A DNA stretch of 64,000 nt from Symbiodinium natans (taxonomy: Eukaryota > Sar > Dinophyceae > Suessiales > Symbiodiniaceae). The translations under genes were made by a program, and so were the position numbers. Positions 11,403-24,610 of this stretch are shown here, piece after piece. The DNA lies in the NCBI GenBank assembly GCA_905221605.1, contig CAJNDS010002637.1, positions 124,001 through 188,000 of the forward strand. Reading direction: 5' to 3'. Position 1 is the stretch's first letter. Every line of letters starts with the position of its first letter. The notes beneath the pieces were generated by a model that was given only the letters and a program-made list of their open reading frames with translations, had not been told where the DNA came from and ran no database searches.

Positions 11403-12227
11403 ACACGCAATTCCCTTTTTTAATTCTGGGGGACGGGCTAAACAACACATATTTGATGTTCCACCGAGTTGGTGGCGGTACGTGCTGTAGTCGATCGTGA
11501 GAGGAGAGGACGGGCCAAGTGCATTTTTAATCCTTATTGCGCGAGTTGGAAGATGGTGTTCCTCGCCGATTGTTTTCCAGAGTTAGGAGGACTTCATGAC
11601 GGCGTCCCCTAACTGTCGAACCGACCAGAGACTTGCAGCTCACTGCAGGCATGGCGTTCCGCCAGTGCGAAGCACTTGCGTGCCATGTTGCCACACTAGA
11701 CAAGGTCACTTTCATGCATGTGCTACCTGTAGCAATGCAGTGTGTATCAGTGTGTGTGTGTGTGGCAGCAGGTGGCTTGACTTGCGACTTGGTTCTTGAG
11801 GATCTGCTCTGCCAGTTCCTCTGATCGGGCGGTGCTAGAAGCACCTTGCTCGGTGCACTGTCCGTTGGTTGAGTTATTTCATTGGAAAGACATTTGTCCG
11901 AATCAGTGAACTGCTGAAAAAAAGATGCAACAGGGCGCATGTGTTCCATGTGCTGAAGCCTCTGAAGCCGAGTGCTTTGTCAGCATTGCCTCTGCATGTC
12001 TTAGCCGTATGGCCTTCCACCAGGAAGCTTAGTGTCGAGCGGCAAAGCGCCATGCCGCTAGTCCAGGAACCCAGGAGCCGAGAAGTCACCAGCGTGGGGG
12101 GCCAGCTGGGATGCTTCGATCTCTTCTGCGAAGGCGTCAGAAGCATTTGAAAGGTAGTTTTGAGATGTTTTGAGCTCATTCGCTGTTCCCAAAGCTTCTT
12201 CGAGTTTATTATGTTTTTGCACTTCAG

Positions 12228-14967
12228 GTGATCCCAGCACCGTAGAGGAGCAATACCAGATGGTATGGAAGGGTGAGGGCCAGGGCTCCTACGCCGCGGC
12301 CTCCTACAAGGAGTTTGAGAAGGGACTCCTGGAAAGAGATGTCCACAGCCAGTTTTGAGTCCGTGAGGAACCTACACAAGCATGCTGCTTGAGGTGAATT
12401 CCATGAGTGCTTTCAGAATGAATCCAAGGAGGCTGGGAGAAAGAAGTCGTCAGTCGGAAACACCTCTCTTATCGACCGCGCCAGTGCTGCCTTTGCATGA
12501 CGGCCCTCGTGCTTTTGGCAGCCTTGGGCTCCTTCGGCTAGATGTCGGTGTGTCAGGTTTTGGGGGTTTGGAGTGATTGCATTCAGCAGAGGCTACTTGC
12601 TGTTCTACCTGCTACACCTGCGGCATGATACGCCGCATCACTCAGAAGGGTCAGGTGTCCATCATGGGAATGTCGCACCCTCGATTGATTGCGACACAGG
12701 GTACGAAAACTTCGCGCAGATGTGGGATGAAGACAAAAAAGCCATCTGTTGCGACTTGTACGGCCGAGCATGCAACTACCACCCGCCACCTGCGTACCAT
12801 CCTCACTACCCACCTCCTCATCCCCCGCAGCAGTACACCGAGTACAACTGTCAAGCCGGGTACTCGAACTGGTACTTTGGATGGTCGAAGCACAAGAAGG
12901 CGTGGTGCTGCCACCACGAGCATCGCGGCTGCCCCGGAACCTGGCATGGCAGCTACCACCTGCACATGCACGTGATGCACGGCGTCGGCCATGCTCACGG
13001 GCGCATCTACGACTGCGCGGCCGGATTCTCCAACTGGATGCAAGGTTGGTCCGACTCCAAGAAGGACTGGTGCTGCAGCCACGAGCACAAGGGCTGCGTC
13101 AAGTACCACTGCAATGGGCATGTGCCTTGGAGACCGTTAAGTTATGCCGAGAAGAGAGCAGAGCTATCAACCAAGAGGAAGGATGTCACAGCTATCTGAG
13201 GCTGGTTTTTGGAGCGCCTCTAAATCAGACTGGCGCCTCGGATCGTTTCAGTGTTGCATGACGACATCTAGTGGACGCACGAGTCCAAGACAGTGAGGTG
13301 CTGCGCCCACTTTCAGAAGGGCTGCCCCGAAACGACGCTCTCGCCGCTCAAATGCGAGACACCGTGCACGCTCAAAGGCCGGGTGAGAGCTGAGGCTGAG
13401 ATGATTATGAGAACAATTCCGTCGCGGAAAAAAGGAGAGACAAACGAGAAAAAAGAGCCCAGACCTTGAGACCTGAGAGGTGAGACGTCGTCATGTCTCG
13501 AACGTATCAAGTGGACTGCCGACAACGTGTTTGGATCCAAGGTGCGCCATCTAGTGAAGTTGTAGGTGAATCGGCTATCTCCAATGTGTTCGTGCTTGGT
13601 GCCAGGACAACAAGTGCGCACTGGCCTACAGCAAGGTCCAGGTGGAGTGCGACGTGTGCCGATCCTGCACCATCCAGGCATGAATATAGTCAATGAACTA
13701 CATTATGCTACATACGTTTCAGCTGATCCCAACGGGTTCGACATGGCACAGCCGTACCAATTCTGGAATGCAGGATGCGGGCTGCGGCACTCCGCAAGGC
13801 GGGGGCTCGCTCCCCTTCGACTGCGATGCAGCCCTCAACAACTTCTTCCGAGCCGCCTGGCCTGCTGGAGTTGTGTTGCTGGTACGTTGCGTTGTTGCAG
13901 ACTTGTTGCAGACCTGTGGTTCGGTGGTGCCCGTAGTGCCTTTCGTGGTTGAGGCCTGGTCTCCAGAGAAGAAGCACTGGTGCTGCACCAAGCAGGGCAA
14001 AGGCTGCGAGGGCGAGAGCCCCCCCAGCGTGGATGCGGGCTACGGCATGGTCTGGAAGCACGTCAAGGCAGCGGGCGGGCTCCCTTTGCGTCATGCAGAG
14101 TGCTACGATGTGCTGTAGTGCGAGGTGAATGGCTACTGGACGTGGGTGGCCGTGCATGGGCACGGCCATTTCAGCTTGCCCTACGACTGCCATGCCGGCC
14201 TCGCCAACTGGCACTCTGGCTGGTCTGCGGGCAAGAAGGCGCGGGTGAGCCAGACCAAAGCAGTGACCCTGGCAGTGCTTCGAGCCATGTTTAGCGCAAG
14301 CAGACTTGAGCAGCGAAATGTGCAGGGCTGGTGCTGTGCCCACGAGCACACGGGCTGTGAGGGAGCTGGAGGAGGTGGAGGTGGTGGAGGAGGTGGAGGG
14401 CTGCCGAAACCGACACTGCAAAAAGCTGTGAAGGCTAAGGAATTAAGGAACTCACACCTCGTTGCAGGCACACACATCATTCACGTGATCCACCATGTTC
14501 ATGGTGGTGGGGGCTACTACAGCCAGAGCCTGAGATGGAGTCACCGAGAGAGATCAAAAAAAATCGTGTGTGCAAGAATCGGCTTGTGATCATGCAAGAC
14601 TTGCCCCCAAGGCCACGCGCATCCTCCTGGTCCTGCGGGTTCTGGGATGATGTGGCATTGGACTATGGCTGGAGGCACCTTTTTGAAGTGTCTCAGCTCG
14701 TTAGTGCCAGAACTCTTGGCTCGTTCCCTTAGGCCAGGGGCACTGGATCCAATCCCACGCTTCGGGAAGCCTCCCCTTTGACTGCTTCGCGGGCCATGCA
14801 AACTGGCGCACGGGGTGGTCTCCGGCCAAGAAGGTTCGCTCATGCACGCTGTCCTTGCAACACTGCCTTCCATTCTCATGTTCCTGCTGTGCTGGCGCAG
14901 CTTTTCAATTCAATCTAAGAACTGCTCACAGGACTGGTGCTGCCAGAATGAGGGCAACTCCTGTTGA
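12228..14967 (+). CDS. WCC-module protein, copy B
   Basis: Exons: 12228 to about 12313 (GDPSTVEEQYQMVWKGEG), about 12428-12540 (WEKEVVSRKHLSYRPRQCC then hydrophobic ALVLLAALG), about 12590-13130 (GYLLFYLLHL, then three modules beginning DCDTGYENFAQMWDEDKK), about 13272-13377 (HESKTVRCCAHFQKGC), 13480-13541, 13606-13677, 13774-13854, 13954-14067, 14125-14238, 14336 to about 14400 (Gly-rich end), 14468 to about 14530, about 14612-14673, 14738-14833 and 14932-14967 (TGA). The last module, GHANWRTGWSPAKK|DWCC, is not split at the DC position as it is in copy A. Donors at 13378, 13678, 13855, 14068 and 14239 are GC; those at 13542 and 14834 are GT. From about 12808 to 14244 the gene is almost identical to copy C, introns included. 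Confidence 0.75.
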
Positions 14968-15713
14968 AATGCCACGACATAGGGATGCTTGCTGCTTGTA
15001 CGTATCTCCAATTGGCCAGATCGGGAAAATTTAGCCCTGTCTGGCCCATTGCAGCATTGAATCAGGTAAGCGCCCTGCTGTTGCTTTCATGTCGTCCATG
15101 CCTTTACGGCATGGTTTTTCCAATATACTGACTGATGATAAGGTTGTCTCGCATACCTTAGCACACCTAGCACATCTCCTGAAGAGAGCACATGCTGCAT
15201 GGCACTGGAACTTATGTGATGTGCCGGTGCGAAGCACCAGCACGTTCAACAGCTTTTTCGGACTTGAAATATGTCAACCTACCAGAACAGTGCATCGTTT
15301 GTTTCAGGTCATTTGGCTTGTGGCAAAGCGACGACATGTCACAAGTGGTGCTGTCATCAGACGTCTGCAGTTCGTAGTGGCTCCAGCTTCGCGAACTCGA
15401 CCTCTGAGCCATGCCGGAGGAACGCAGCCAAAGTCGTGTGGTTGCCAAAGAGGGCCATGAGGGCCTGGGATGCATGGATCTCTTCTGTGAAGGCTTGTGG
15501 GCCTCTTCGGGGACAACCATGTCGGCCATGTTCTACTGACGGTAGTTGGACCATTGTGGAATAAAGTCACAAAGCTTGCCCCAAAGACCCCGCTGATGTT
15601 GCCAGGAACCTCCCATGCGTAGACTTCAAGTCAGCGCGACCAGTCCCTCTCTTCAATTCTCATGAGGGGTTGGCATGAAGCCAGTTGATGGACAGCGCAG
15701 ATCTCCTCCACAG
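14968..15713. other. Intergenic between copies B and C
   Basis: No complete gene. Around 15430-15510 a stretch reading WDAWISSVKA resembles the segment 5' of copy B and may be an upstream exon of copy C. Confidence 0.45.
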
Positions 15714-18641
15714 GTGATCCTGCCTACCTCCAGGAGCAATACCAAATGGTTTGGAAAGGAGAGGGGAAAGGGTCATACGCAGCTGCATACAAAGAAGTTG
15801 CACATGGACTCTTGGCCCAAGAACCTTGATGTTTGTGTTTTTTGGCATTGTCGCCCGCCTGACTGTCTCATAATGACACATACCTGTACCATTTGTACGT
15901 GGCCCACCTACTGGTCAAGTGCAGATCAGTGTGGCAGATCTGAGGCCAAGGTGAATGGGAGAAAGTGGTTGTGAACCAGCAGTACATGTCTTACCGCCCC
16001 AAAGTGTGCTGCATGTGCTTGCTGGCGCTGATTCTGTTGGCCGTACTGGGCGCCTTGGTCATGCATCAAGCGGCTCTGCCTGGCACTGTTTTTCGATCCA
16101 GTTTTGACACCGGAGCCACAACAAGGCTATTTGCTGTTCTACCTCTTGCACATTCAGGCGACAGTGGGAGCCGATGAGATCAGTCAGACAGGGTCGGCAC
16201 GAGATGCGATAGATTGCGATACCGGGTATTACAACTTCGATCAGCTCTGGAATGAAGACAAGAAGGCCATTTGCTGCGACCTTTACGGCCGAGCATGCCC
16301 CCATGCAGTTTACCAGCACTACCCACACTACCCACCTCCTCATCCCCCGCAGCAGTACACCGAGTACAACTGTCAAGCCGGGTACTCGAACTGGTACTTT
16401 GGATGGTCGAAGCACAAGAAGGCGTGGTGCTGCCACCACGAGCATCGCGGCTGCCCCGGAACCTGGCATGGCAGCTACCACCTGCACATGCACGTGATGC
16501 ACGGCGTCGGCCATGCTCACGGGCGCATCTACGACTGCGCGGCCGGATTCTCCAACTGGATGCAAGGTTGGTCCGACTCCAAGAAGGACTGGTGCTGCAG
16601 CCACGAGCACAAGGGCTGCGTCAAGTACCACTGCAATGGGCATGTGCCTTGGAGACCGTTAAGTTATGCCGAGAAGAGAGCAGAGCTATCAACCAAGAGG
16701 AAGGATGTCACAGCTATCTGAGGCTGGTTTTTGGAGCGCCTCTAAATCAGACTGGCGCCTCGGATCGTTTCAGTGTTGCATGACGACATCTAGTGGACGC
16801 ACGAGTCCAAGACAGTGAGGTGCTGCGCCCACTTTCAGAAGGGCTGCCCCGAAACGACGCTCTCGCCGCTCAAATGCGAGACACCGTGCACGCTCAAAGG
16901 CCGGGTGAGAGCTGAGGCTGAGATGATTATGAGAACAATTCCGTCGCGGAAAAAAGGAGAGACAAACGAGAAAAAAGAGCCCAGACCTTGAGACCTGAGA
17001 GGTGAGACGTCGTCATGTCTCGAACGTATCAAGTGGACTGCCGACAACGTGTTTGGATCCAAGGTGCCCCATCTAGTGAAGTTGTAGGTGAATCGGCTAT
17101 CTCCAATGTGTTCGTGCTTGGTGCCAGGACAACAAGTGCGCACTGGCCTACAGCAAGGTCCAGGTGGAGTGCGACGTGTGCCGATCCTGCACCATCCAGG
17201 CATGAATATAGTCAATGAACTACATTATGCTACATACGTTTCAGCTGATCCCAACGGGTTCGACATGGCACAGCCGTACCAATTCTGGAATGCAGGATGC
17301 GGGCTGCGGCACTCCGCAAGGCGGGGGCTCGCTCCCCTTCGACTGCGATGCAGCCCTCAACAACTTCTTCCGAGCCGCCTGGCCTGCTGGAGTTGTGTTG
17401 CTGGTACGTTGCGTTGTTGCAGACCTGTTGCAGAGCTGTGGTTCGGTGGTGCCCATAGTGCCTTTCGTGGTTGAGGCCTGGTCTCCAGAGAAGAAGCACT
17501 GGTGCTGCACCAAGCAGGGCAAAGGCTGCGAGGGCGAGAGCCCCCCCAGCGTGGATGCGGGCTACGGCATGGTCTGGAAGCACGTCAAGGCAGCGGGCGG
17601 GCTCCCTTTGCGTCATGCAGAGTGCTACGATGTGCTGTAGTGCGAGGTGAATGGCTACTGGACGTGGGTGGCCGTGCATGGGCACGGCCATTTCAGCTTG
17701 CCCTACGACTGCCATGCCGGCCTCGCCAACTGGCACTCTGGCTGGTCTGCGGGCAAGAAGGCGCGGGCCAGCTAGAGTCGAGAGCAAAGCTGTAGCAGTG
17801 TGCAGAAGTTGTAGTTGATGCACGCAGATCTATGGCTACTCGCTCTACGGGAGCCCCCTAAGAAGATGTAAGCAGTAGGAGGCTGCGAGACCCTGCATGT
17901 CTAGAAGGCCCAGGCGTGTTCTCCATTGCCCATGCCTGCCATCGAACTTTACCAATCGTGGCGAATTCTGCAAATGCAGATGGCACTGGCCTTCCCACTC
18001 TCCTCCCAAGCATATGGACAGTTTTCGCGTTGAATCAAGAAGAACCGACGGCTTCGAAATTGCAGGGCTGGTGCTGTACCCATGAGCACTTGGGCTGCGG
18101 AGGCAGGGGCTGTGCAAGGGGTGCTTGGCTGAGCATGTCAGAGTTCTTTCGTCAGGAGGTGGAGGCAGTGGAGGCAGCGGAGGCGGTGGAGGCGGCGGAG
18201 GCGGCGCAGGCGGTGGAGGTGGTGGAGGTGGTGGAGGCAGAGTGCCGCTAGAGTGCCACTAAAGCCAACGCTGCAAAACATTCAGTCTCAGCGGCTCACC
18301 CTTTTCAGGCGTCCATGTCATCCACGTGATCCACCACTACTCCAGCCGCAGCCTGGGACGGAGATCCATGCTTGTGCAGAGGACATGGGCGCCTGATTCT
18401 GCGTGAGGTCATGGTGGCCATGGTGGCCATGGTGGCCATGGGCATTCTCATGGAGCTGCGGCATTCGACTGCCACGCGGGCTTCTCGCGCTGGCGCACAG
18501 GTTGGTCGCCAGCAAAGAAGGTGCGCTTCGAAGAGTGATTGCCTTATTGCTTTTGACAAGCGAGAACGGGGCATTGTGGGTGTACCAGCGGTCTTGGCGC
18601 AGGACTGGTGCTGCCGCCACGTGGGCAACTCTTGCGCTTGA
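15714..18641 (+). CDS. WCC-module protein, copy C
   Basis: Exons: 15714 to about 15797 (GDPAYLQEQYQMVWKGEG), about 15951-16071 (EWEKVVVNQQYMSYRPKVCC, then hydrophobic CLLALILLAVLGALV, likely signal or anchor), about 16124-16652 (GYLLFYLLHI and three modules starting DCDTGYYNFDQLWNEDKK), about 16794-16899, 17002-17063, 17128-17199, 17296-17376, 17476-17589, 17647-17760, 18066 to about 18237 (long Gly-rich linker), 18309 to about 18345, 18408-18520 (Gly-His repeat HGGHGGHGGHGHSHG, then FSRWRTGWSPAKK) and 18603-18641 (DWCCRHVGNSCA, TGA). Coordinates from about 16330 to 17766 equal copy B plus 3522. Donors at 16900, 17200, 17377, 17590 and 17761 are GC; those at 17064 and 18521 are GT. The 5' half and the 3' end differ from B, so only the middle was homogenised. 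Confidence 0.75.
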
Positions 18642-20602
18642 GCTTCTGACCTTCCGGCGAACAAGGGCCAAAGGCACTTTTGGCCTTAGCGGCTGCTGCC
18701 TGGGGTCCAGGTTTTACCATTAAACTGGCAGTCAATCACTTCCAAGAACTCATGCTTTCTTTGGCCTGGGTAATTGCCCAGCAGCTCTGTGAAGGCGCGA
18801 GCAGAGCTTGCAGATACCCGCAGGGGACGAGCTGCCAACAGTCGGCATCAGCTTAGTGCCTGGGTGCAGGCGGGGGCCCTTTGATGCAAAGTCGTGTGGA
18901 GGGCTCTGCCATGCTCAGCCTCGGTGGTTGCGGGGCACAGCGGGGCACCATGTGCAGTTAGCTTTTTGTGGCACATAGTGGCATAGTAACTTAGTTTGCA
19001 CTGCGAAAGAGGAATCACAAGAGCATGCAGAGGCATTGTCAAAATCTGCCATGCCCGCGGACCAATGCCACCAGATCTCACACTGATGAACTGCATGTGA
19101 ACTGTGATGCGCAAGAGCCACTGCGAAAACATTGGTGTTGAGCTGAGTAGTTTCCCATGTTTCCTGGATACTGTGCAACCAGGTTTCACCCGAATCCCAA
19201 ACTCCTTAAGTATGTGCCTTCCGGTGCCCACCGCGGCGTGAAATGGTCTCTCGGTGCCCATCGTAGACTTGAAGAGCGACGATGCATCCTACAGCATAAG
19301 GAGCAAATTGGAGATGAAAGGAGGGCGCTAATCGTCAACGGTGCCCTGTGGAGAGCGTCCAGCAAACGCGGCGGGCCCACGAGCCCGCCACAACTTGAGC
19401 CGAGCACTGAGAGCTGCAGGGAGCAACTTAGATTCTCCATGCGAGATCCTTGCGAGCCGCCTCTGTGAATTTTCTTGGGCCCAGGGTGGCCCGGAGTTTT
19501 GGCCAGGGCTCGGGGTTTCCGCGTCCTTTCACACGTCTCGCGCCGCTGCATGTCATGGATGGAGCGAAAGCGGGACGGCTGTGGCATGCTCAGCGCATGC
19601 TGTCCGGCCGAATTTTGAGGCAGTTGTGGCTCGATTCCAGCTCCACAGGCTCCCAAACGCTTTGGGTTTGCTTTCGCTTTTGGGCTCCTACCCGGGCGCG
19701 GTGATCTCCTTTCCAGCTTTTTAGTCTGCTGCATCATCCAATCGTTGCCCTCAAGAGGAGCCCGCACACTTACAAAAACTGAGGAGTGAGGCATGCTTTC
19801 ACGTGAGTCTCTGAGGGCTTTCGTTTCAAATATTTTCAAATTGCCACTGCCGCAGCATCCACGACTGTGCTTGCACCTTGTAGGACAGCACATCGGCTCT
19901 GGGACAGGAGTTGCCTGTATCCTCGTTCCATTAAAAGCATGGCCTGCGAAGCCGTCTGCTATGATATGGTGTGTGAAGGTGCGCTGTCTCGTCGCCGTTG
20001 TAGTTGGGCAGGTGTGCTTTCTTCATTCCACTAGATGTTTGCATCACACCCCGAGGCGATCCAGCAACTAGGACAGATACGCAGCACTGGCGCCGCTGAA
20101 TCTGAACATGGCTAGTTGGGTGAGTCTGGCCGTTTTCTATGGCAAAGTGCAAGACTTCCATCTGTGCTGAGATTATGTGGGTGCAAACCGCGGCTCGTAT
20201 GAGCAACGTGCCGAGATGCAGTTCAGCGGGGCGGGCCTCTTGGCAGCACATATGCCCTTCCCCTCCCCGTGCATCTTTTCTTAACTCCATTCAAATTCGC
20301 ACATCGCATGTTTACGGCTCATGCTTGCAGTGTGCAATGGCCCACAGTCGTTCTTTTCAGAAGTTGCAGGGAAGGGCGAATGGATCAAAGAAGAGAAGTC
20401 GGTATATACCCGATGGAGGCACCCGACAGTGCATCAAGCTGCGCTGCTGTTCCCTCGAACGTGTTTGCACTGGCGTTGTTATGGTCAGCTAAATGGTTTT
20501 CAAGACCAGTTCTTTCCTTGTTGGTGCGCTTTGCGCAAGTGAGACTCATGCAACGATCAACAAGTTAAACGGACGGCCTTCCGTAGGGCTTGCGTTGCGC
20601 AG
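18642..20602. other. Intergenic between copies C and D
   Basis: Nearly 2 kb without a recognisable gene. The first exon or exons of copy D probably lie in its right part, but no GDPS-type exon was found. Confidence 0.4.
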
Positions 20603-23417
20603 GGTTCGGGCTTGCTGCCTCGGCTTGGTGACTCTCTTGCTGCTCTTTCTGCTGGGTGGCTTCGATGCAACTAGCGCAGGGGACGTCTGCATTCTGCTAA
20701 AGGCGTTTTTCTCGATTGCCCGAGGTTGGCTGGGTTGGTGGTTTTGGCCCCGTGTTCCGAGCCAGGACCAGGGCCACGACCAGGTAGAGACCTTGAACTG
20801 CTACGAGGGATACCATGACTGGGAGACGCTGTGGGATGCGCAAAAGCAAGCTGCCTGCTGCGATCGCTATGGTCGCGCATGCCCTCATTTCCACGTCGAG
20901 CGGGACGTCATCCACAAGGAGGTGCCTTATCCAGTTTCGTCACCCCCACGCTACCACTACGTTCCGGTCCCCATGGCTTCTCCAACGCATGTCGTCTACA
21001 AGACCCATTACGTGCACATTCCAGCGCCGGCTCCACCACCGATGCCACCGCCGATGCCACCGCCAGCACCTGTGCATCACTTTGCGTACAACTGCCGTGC
21101 CGGGTACTCGAACTGGTACTTCGGATGGTCGCACCACAAGAAGGTGTGGTGCTGCCACCACACAAATCGCGGCTGCCCTGGAACCTGGCATGGCAGCTAC
21201 CACCTGCACATGCACGTGATGCACGGGGTCGGCCACGCCCACGGGCGCATCTACGACTGCGCGGCCGGATTCTCCAACTGGATGCAAGGTTGGTCCGACT
21301 CCAAGAAGGACTGGTGCTGCAGCCACGAGCACAAGGGCTGCGTCAAGTACCACTGCACCGGGCATGTGCCTCGGACCCAAAACGGATTCGAAGAGCCATT
21401 CGATAATTCACGTTGAACGCTCGGGGGGAGCGATTTGACGACTTGAGTCTGTCGCATGCGCTCTTATCTGCTCGCACGAGCTTCTGACAAAGGCAGGCCA
21501 GTGGGACACGGCGAAGTCGGCGTGGTGCCTTGGTTCGAAAGCTGGGGATGCTCGGGGAAGCTACGAGGCGGCTGTCTAGCACGCTGCGGAGTAGTGCCAC
21601 ACTGCGGAGTAGTGCGACCAGCCTTTGCCAGCGCATGTGGCGTGCTGTGCTGAGGTGCTGCGCGCACTTCCAGAAGGGCTGCCCGCAGACCACGCTGTCT
21701 CCACTGAAGTGCGAGACCCCTTGTGAGATCCAAGGTGCGGGACATCTGGCTTGGGCATGCTTCTCTTAGTTTTTCTCACGTGCCAACGCCGCTGTACTGT
21801 ACGAATGCGTTGATCCGAAATGCTCGCCACAGGAGAGACGGAGACGTGCATGAACCGCATCAAGTGGACCAAAGACAACGTGTTCGGAGACAAGGTCTGT
21901 GCATGTCTGTGCAGTGCAGTCGCATGAAAGAAGCAAGCAAAGGGCTTGTTGGATCAGTCCCCAACTTATGCGAGGACAACAAGTGCGCTTTGGCCTACAG
22001 CAAGGTCCAGGTGGAGTGCGACGTGTGCCGATCCTGCTCCATCCAGGCGTCGATCGGTTTCCCACAAAAAGTCTTTCCAGGCTGATCCTCACATGTGTTC
22101 TGAATCTGCGCTCAACCGACCGAAATCTGGAATGCAGGATGCGGGCTGCGGCACTCCGCAAGGCGCCGGCTCGCTCCCCTTCGACTGCGAAGCGGCCATC
22201 AACAACTTCTTCCGCGCCGCCTGGCCTGCTGGAGTTGTGTTGCTGGTACGTTGCGTTGTTGCAGACCTGTTGTGCGGTGGTGCCGTAGTGCCGTTCTGAG
22301 GCCTGGTCTCCAGAGAAGAAGCACTGGTGCTGCACCAAGCAGGGCAAGGGCTGCGAGGGCCAGAGCCCCCCCAGCGTGGATGCGGGCTACGGCATGGTCT
22401 GGAAGCACGTTCAGGCAGCGGGCATTCATCAGAATTCACGCGCCAAGTCCCTCTGCATGGTGCTGCAGTGTGCTGTGGTACAGGTGAACGGCTACTGGAC
22501 GTGGGTGGCTGTGCATGGGCACGGCCATTTCAGCATGCCCTACGACTGCCATGCTGGCCTCGCCAACTGGCACACTGGCTGGTCTGTTGGCAAGAAGGTG
22601 CCTCGCGGCCGTTGTTCAATGTCTGTGGAGTGTCACAGAAGCCATGAGCCCTTGCCATGACTTGCAGGGCTGGTGCTGCAGCCACCAGCACTTGGGCTGC
22701 GCGCCCCCTGGCGGAGCAGGGGGCGGCGGAGGCGGAGGCGGAGGCGGAGGCGGAGGCGCAGCGCAGCGCACCGCCAAAAAGCCAAGCTGCAGAGGGGACG
22801 TGCCCAGTGCTTTCAGGAAGCGTCCACGTCATCCACGTGATCCACCACGGCGGGGGCGGCGGGGGCGGCTACCACAGCTGGACCCCAAGCCGTCATCTAC
22901 TCGCGAGTATATGATAGATAGATCATATCACGGAGGTATAGCATAGGTATAGCTATGATATATGTACATGCACACAACCATGGCGTCCTGCTCAGATCAC
23001 GCGCACCCGCCGTTCGCCGCGGGCCACGGCCAGATGTGGCACTGGAGCATGGCTGGAGGCGCTGACCACCTTCACGGCACCTTCGGGTACAGAACCGCGT
23101 CTCTCCGCCAGGTGGACACTGGGTGCAAGTTGGCATGCAAGGGCACCTGCCCTTCGACTGCCTGGCCCCTCGCCTCAGAACTGCTCAGTGGCATCTTTGT
23201 GTTGGTGTTGGGCATGGTTGTGAGCGGTGACGAAGCTGCTAAGCTCCCGCGCCATGCAGGCCGGCGTCTCCAACTGGCGCGCAGGCTGGTCACAGCCCAA
23301 GAAGGCGGCACCCTTGCTTGCCCTGGCGCTTCCCCCGTACTGTCCAGCATGATGTGTGCAGCACGCCCGCTGCGCAAGGACTTCTGCTGCCATAACTTCG
23401 GCAACTCCTGCGCCTGA
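20603..23417 (+). CDS. WCC-module protein, copy D
   Basis: Exons: about 20603-20690 (RVRACCLGLVTLLLLFLLGG, a strong signal-peptide or anchor segment), 20766-21374 (three modules, nearly identical to copy A), 21655-21734, 21833-21894, 21975-22046, 22138-22218, 22301-22414, 22484-22597, 22668 to about 22765 (Gly-rich), 22817 to about 22891, 22996-23058, 23112-23161, 23260-23304 and 23379-23417 (DFCCHNFGNSCA, TGA). GC donors stand at 22047, 22219, 22415, 23059 and 23305; GT donors at 21735, 21895 and 22598. The three-module exon ends HVPR where copies A to C have HVPW. No GDPS-type exon was found upstream, so the 5' end is open. Confidence 0.75.
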
Positions 23418-24199
23418 GAGGGGGTCGCAGGACAAGAGGAACCCATAGGCTCCAGCCGAAACCCACCTCAGCCTCACATCACTCCACTCCACGGTCAAAA
23501 TTGTGCATCCTTTTTCGTCACGCATGTCTTTCGGTAGAAGAATTGAATCAGCATCAACAATATTTCAAAATGTCCATAGCTGCAGCTTTTAGAATTGTTC
23601 ACAGGCTCCAAATGCTGTAAATGTCACTTGCTGTAGAACACCGACCACTCGTAGGCTCCAGCTCTTGCTTGGGATTCTTTCCTTGCCGTGTGTGTCGGCA
23701 GGTCTTCCCATTGGGCGCTTGTCGTGAATTCTCTGCTAATCTGCAGAGGGTCCCCAAAAACATACATGAGGCTGCATGATGTGGCCCAAAAACCAAGGAG
23801 TGGACTTGAGTTGAGCATGAGCCTGTGTTGTTGAACATGCTGCCAGGTACATGTCGAAGCAGTAAAGTTGGCGTACGTGGTTTGTAAGGTTATGCCTGAC
23901 AAGAATATCCTGCGACCGTACCCTATGGACCAGATTGTTTCGAGACCAGAAATCTTCGGGACCAAAGCTTTGCGGACCAGATCCAGACCAGGTGATGCGG
24001 CTATCAACTCGCTGTAACAGAACACGCTCTTACTACTCCGTGATTGTTGTTGTCAGTGTCGTTTCGCTGCGCAATGGGTTGTTTTGTGTCCGCATGTCGT
24101 TCAGCAACTGCATGAGAAAGCATGCCCTGTGTTGCAGGGGACCAGTTTTGACCACCTCGAAAGAATCCTCCATGGCATCGCCTAAAAGCGTTTCCGAAC

Positions 24200-24610
24200 A
24201 AAACTCTCCATCATGACGAGCGCTTCATGGCGGTAATGCAATGCATGGAGGTCGTGATGGCCCGAAGGCCGTGTTGCCTGACAACTTGCACATGGCATGG
24301 GTTGAATGTTGCAAGTACACCCCGAGCGGTGTAATGCATGAAGTGTTGCGCTTGGCTTGACTTGAACGACGGTGCATGGCATGATTGTCAATGGCACGAG
24401 TGCAGTGAGCTGCACATCGCAACAGAGTGACTTGCGCAACGGATTTGCATGACTGTGCATGGCAGAAGCGATGTGACGTTTGGAGTCGTATGCTTGGCGT
24501 GACTTGAACGATGCATAGCGTGGCCGTGCATGGCATCTGTGTGTGCTGCATGGTGGCAACTGGCACATGTCCCCACTTGACCGATGCATGGCGTAAATGC
24601 GACTTCACAA
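24200..24610. repeat. Degenerate TGCATGGC-rich repeat
   Basis: The words TGCATGGC, GACTTGAACGA and GCTTGGC recur at irregular spacing. It looks like an old tandem repeat of roughly 100-130 bp that has drifted. Confidence 0.5.

Larger units (their letters stand above)
9928..12227. other. Intergenic between copies A and B
   Basis: From 10330 to 11240 the DNA repeats words such as AAATCGATTT and CCCCTCCAGAGAG, a degenerate dispersed repeat, followed by decayed CCCTAAA units and a short GT run. Near 12040-12140 a piece reading WDASISSAKA resembles WDAWISSVKA upstream of copy C and may be a further 5' exon of copy B. Confidence 0.45.

Noticed and set aside
13313-13693. Minus-strand frames across the gene copies, repeated in each copy
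   Set aside because: They are shadows of the + strand exons and introns and have no domain or splice logic of their own.
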